Below are positions 62,201 to 64,000 of a stretch of 64,000 nt of DNA, piece after piece; within the stretch, counting starts at the first letter, position 1; every line of letters starts with the position of its first letter. The DNA is from Aptenodytes patagonicus. Its lineage: Eukaryota; Chordata; Aves; Sphenisciformes; Spheniscidae. Where the stretch lies: assembly GCF_965638725.1 (NCBI RefSeq), contig NC_134949.1, forward strand, positions 13,576,951-13,640,950, given 5' to 3'. Position numbers and translations under genes: made by a program. The notes beneath the pieces are model-generated. The model searched no databases and was not told where the DNA came from. It saw nothing but the letters and a program-made list of their open reading frames with translations.

Positions 62201-63323
62201 GGCTGAGAAGTTACTAACCCTGTTTCCACTACCCCCAAAAAGAATACCTAAACATCAGGTAAAGGGGCTTCAACAGGAGACACCTGGAACAACCCTAGCC
62301 CCGAAATTATTCCTAGTGCATTCTCAGAAAACGGAGGGGAATATTTGCACCTGATCAGACAGTAGGATCGTATCTAGGCCTGTGTTCTCAATGAGTACTC
62401 TTGACTGCCGAGCTGCGGTGCAGAAACAGGTACTGGTATCATCTCCATAAAGAGTATGACAGCTTGTTTTTTTTTTTAAAGAGTAAGCATCCAAATCTTG
62501 TAATGGAGGCTTCAAATCTGTAAATCCTAAGTGGAAGAAGGCATTTCACTCCTGGGAAAGAACAGGATTTAAGGCATGCTCCTGTTCTTGAAGCTTATTG
62601 GTAAGCTGATTGCCAGGGCTGCTTTTCTGTGAAGCCCAGCCTTTCCCTTTTCCCCTGGCTCTCCCCTAAAGAGAGTTGGGCCACTTAACTCGTATCTCTG
62701 GCTGTTTTCCTCCTATTGTGTAGGGGAGAAACCAGCCTCACATTCATTGTGGAGCCACTGTAAGTAGCTTACACACTTGTATTCCTACCCAGCTGCATCA
62801 CGGTCACTGTGCCAGTTTTGTTTCCTGCTTTAATGACTGGAGCCTCTCCTGTAGTAAGCCTTGTGCAAACATGCACCTCAGCACAATCTTGCTGATGGAC
62901 TGAGGCCCAAGTTTGGGGGGAAGCAAGATACAGAGCCAGAGCTAACTCCAATGACGCGTAGAGCATGGTACTAAGAGAAGACAAACCACAGGCTGCTCAA
63001 CAGTCAAGGAAAAGGAGGACGTTTAGGGAGTCCTTATACTGACATCATACTTAGGATGGTCTGAAAATAAGCCGTATTATGCTTATTATTTAATTAAAAA
63101 TGGTTAGTAGGGCTTTTAACACCAAACCCGAGAAGTACCTTGAGTTAGTCCCTGCTGGGAAGAGGTTCACAGCTTTAATTAACAACTGTAAATCATCTTC
63201 TGGCCAATTTTTGCTTCCCCCTCCACCACCAGTGGTTGACTTTTCTGAACTCTTTGTTGCTTGACGCATACGAGCTTCTGCCTCTTCTTTCTCTCGCCTT
63301 ATTTGTTCATTTATTTCTTCTAT
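59184..63323 (-). CDS. DNAJC2: DNAJC2 (MPP11/zuotin-related factor 1), C-terminal part, five exons
   Basis: CDS complement join(59184..59258, 59771..59925, 60671..60778, 61747..61847, 63139..63323), 624 nt: 207 residues plus TGA, about the last third of a ~620-aa protein; the J domain and ribosome-binding part lie beyond the right edge. DNAJC2 is the J-protein of the mammalian ribosome-associated complex with HSPA14, and also a chromatin factor (ZRF1) that binds ubiquitinated H2A. Seen (numbered from the first residue here): a charged coiled-coil end ([20 protein letters not shown]), a G5 run, SANT domain 1 from about 38 ([20 protein letters not shown]40, W63), a linker ([20 protein letters not shown]), and SANT domain 2 from about 139 ([19 protein letters not shown]140, W164), ending [15 protein letters not shown]. 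Near-identical to human. Convergent with PMPCB. Confidence 0.97.
59771..59925 (-). CDS. DNAJC2: DNAJC2 coding exon
   Basis: 155 nt, SANT 2. The acceptor is unusual: the AG is preceded by AAAAAA rather than pyrimidines, with a T-rich tract further upstream. Donor AAG|GTAAGG. Confidence 0.95.
60671..60778 (-). CDS. DNAJC2: DNAJC2 coding exon
   Basis: 108 nt. Linker between the SANT domains, ending APSERFEG. Acceptor GCTCATAG, donor AAG|GTAAAG. Confidence 0.96.
61747..61847 (-). CDS. DNAJC2: DNAJC2 coding exon
   Basis: 101 nt. Completes SANT 1 ([12 protein letters not shown]) and runs through [17 protein letters not shown]. Acceptor GCTTTAG, donor TTG|GTATCT. Confidence 0.96.
63139..63323 (-). 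CDS. DNAJC2: DNAJC2 coding exon (most 5' in window)
   Basis: 185 nt, phase 0 start, ends with AG of a split Arg codon. Acceptor ATCCTTCAG, donor AAG|GTACTT. Charged helix and first half of SANT 1. Confidence 0.96.
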
Positions 63324-64000
63324 CTGAAGGATTGTAAACAAGCATTATTTATTTATTTATTTATTTTAAATATTTTACAGCGACACAAACCCCTCTCTCT
63401 GGAATTGCTTTGAGCCTTGAATTTTGCTTACTTTCTGTTCTGTATATTATACATCAGGAAATGGAGGAGCTTATCTGCTCCAGTATTATTTCCCTCCATC
63501 CTGTGTGTAAATTTGGCCATCCCAGATTAGGAGCTACAGCAGGAATCCATCACAAGTTCACTAGGAAATTAAATGAACACTCCCAGGATTGAGGTAAAAC
63601 TTCCGAATCTAGCGTGAATGTCCAGGCTAACACCTGACTTACAGGGACAGATCCACAAAAGTATTAAGAACCTAAAGTGACTAGTGAGGGCAGTTGAACA
63701 TCCATGTTGAATGCACTGATTCCCAAATCTTCCAACCTAACTGCTACCTAAGCCTGGTGATGCCAGAAATTCTCAGTTACTGTGGTTGTACTAAGTTAGC
63801 ATTAACTGCAACAACCCAGATTTTAGTTACTAAGTGCTTACTCAGGGTTAGATGGCCACGTGTAGTTTGTTAGCAAGCAATTCAGCAGAACTTGAGTTAT
63901 CCAGCGCTCATCTTTGTGAACTGTAATCACATCTTGAGACTCTGGTGTGACGTATCTTTAGTGTATCTGAGTATGCCCAGTCCAGTCTTGGCAATATTAA
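63324..64000 (-). other. DNAJC2: DNAJC2 intron (partial)
   Basis: The next upstream DNAJC2 exon was looked for and is not in the window. Contains an (ATTT)n microsatellite close to the acceptor. Confidence 0.6.
63347..63366. repeat. (ATTT)5 microsatellite
   Basis: Five ATTT units, about 25 bases upstream of a DNAJC2 acceptor on the minus strand, in the region of its branch point and polypyrimidine tract. Confidence 0.85.

Larger units (their letters stand above)
59926..63138 (-). other. DNAJC2: DNAJC2 introns within the window
   Basis: Introns 59926-60670, 60779-61746 and 61848-63138. No further exon or named mobile element seen. Confidence 0.55.

Overview
The window is nuclear DNA from a vertebrate, almost certainly a bird. 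It carries a mammal-like block of housekeeping genes with short GT-AG exons, two CpG islands, several 5'-truncated CR1 LINEs (the dominant avian retrotransposon) and an ERVL-type LTR whose sequence I recall as widespread in bird genomes. The LTR suggests Neoaves rather than a galliform, but the species cannot be fixed from sequence alone.

Layout. (1) 990-3857, plus strand: the last three coding exons of ARMC10 (the 5' exons lie off the left edge). (2) 7865-18028, minus strand: the complete four-exon coding region of NAPEPLD (394 aa). Its 5' noncoding part probably runs up to the CpG island at about 28.9-30.4 kb. ARMC10 and NAPEPLD are tail to tail. (3) 30.4-49.1 kb: a gene-poor interval with CR1 fragments of different ages and no gene I can support. 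(4) 49499-58959, plus strand: complete PMPCB, 13 coding exons, 486 aa, with a CpG-island promoter. (5) 59184-63323, minus strand: the last five coding exons of DNAJC2 (207 complete codons), which runs off the right edge. PMPCB and DNAJC2 are also tail to tail, with 224 bases between stop codons.

The order ARMC10(+) NAPEPLD(-) PMPCB(+) DNAJC2(-) is the order I know from human 7q22, so this is conserved amniote synteny. The genes do not form a pathway: ARMC10 is a mitochondria/ER-associated armadillo protein, NAPE-PLD makes N-acylethanolamines, PMPCB is the catalytic half of the mitochondrial presequence peptidase, and DNAJC2 is a ribosome-associated J-protein and chromatin factor. All exon boundaries were placed by hand from splice consensus, reading-frame continuity and recalled human proteins. 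The coding lengths close exactly (1185 nt for NAPEPLD, 1461 nt for PMPCB).

Most worth a second look: an unassigned minus-strand splice-site-bounded open exon at 28287-28376 that joins in frame to a CpG-island ORF; a well-formed noncoding exon candidate at 22354-22483; an NRF1/GABP/YY1 motif set beside an 18-G run at the PMPCB start; a pair of ZNF143-like motifs in PMPCB intron 1; two in-frame alternative splice sites in PMPCB; and an LTR sitting inside the reverse-transcriptase region of an older LINE. No CRISPR array, tRNA, rRNA or bacterial-type system is present.
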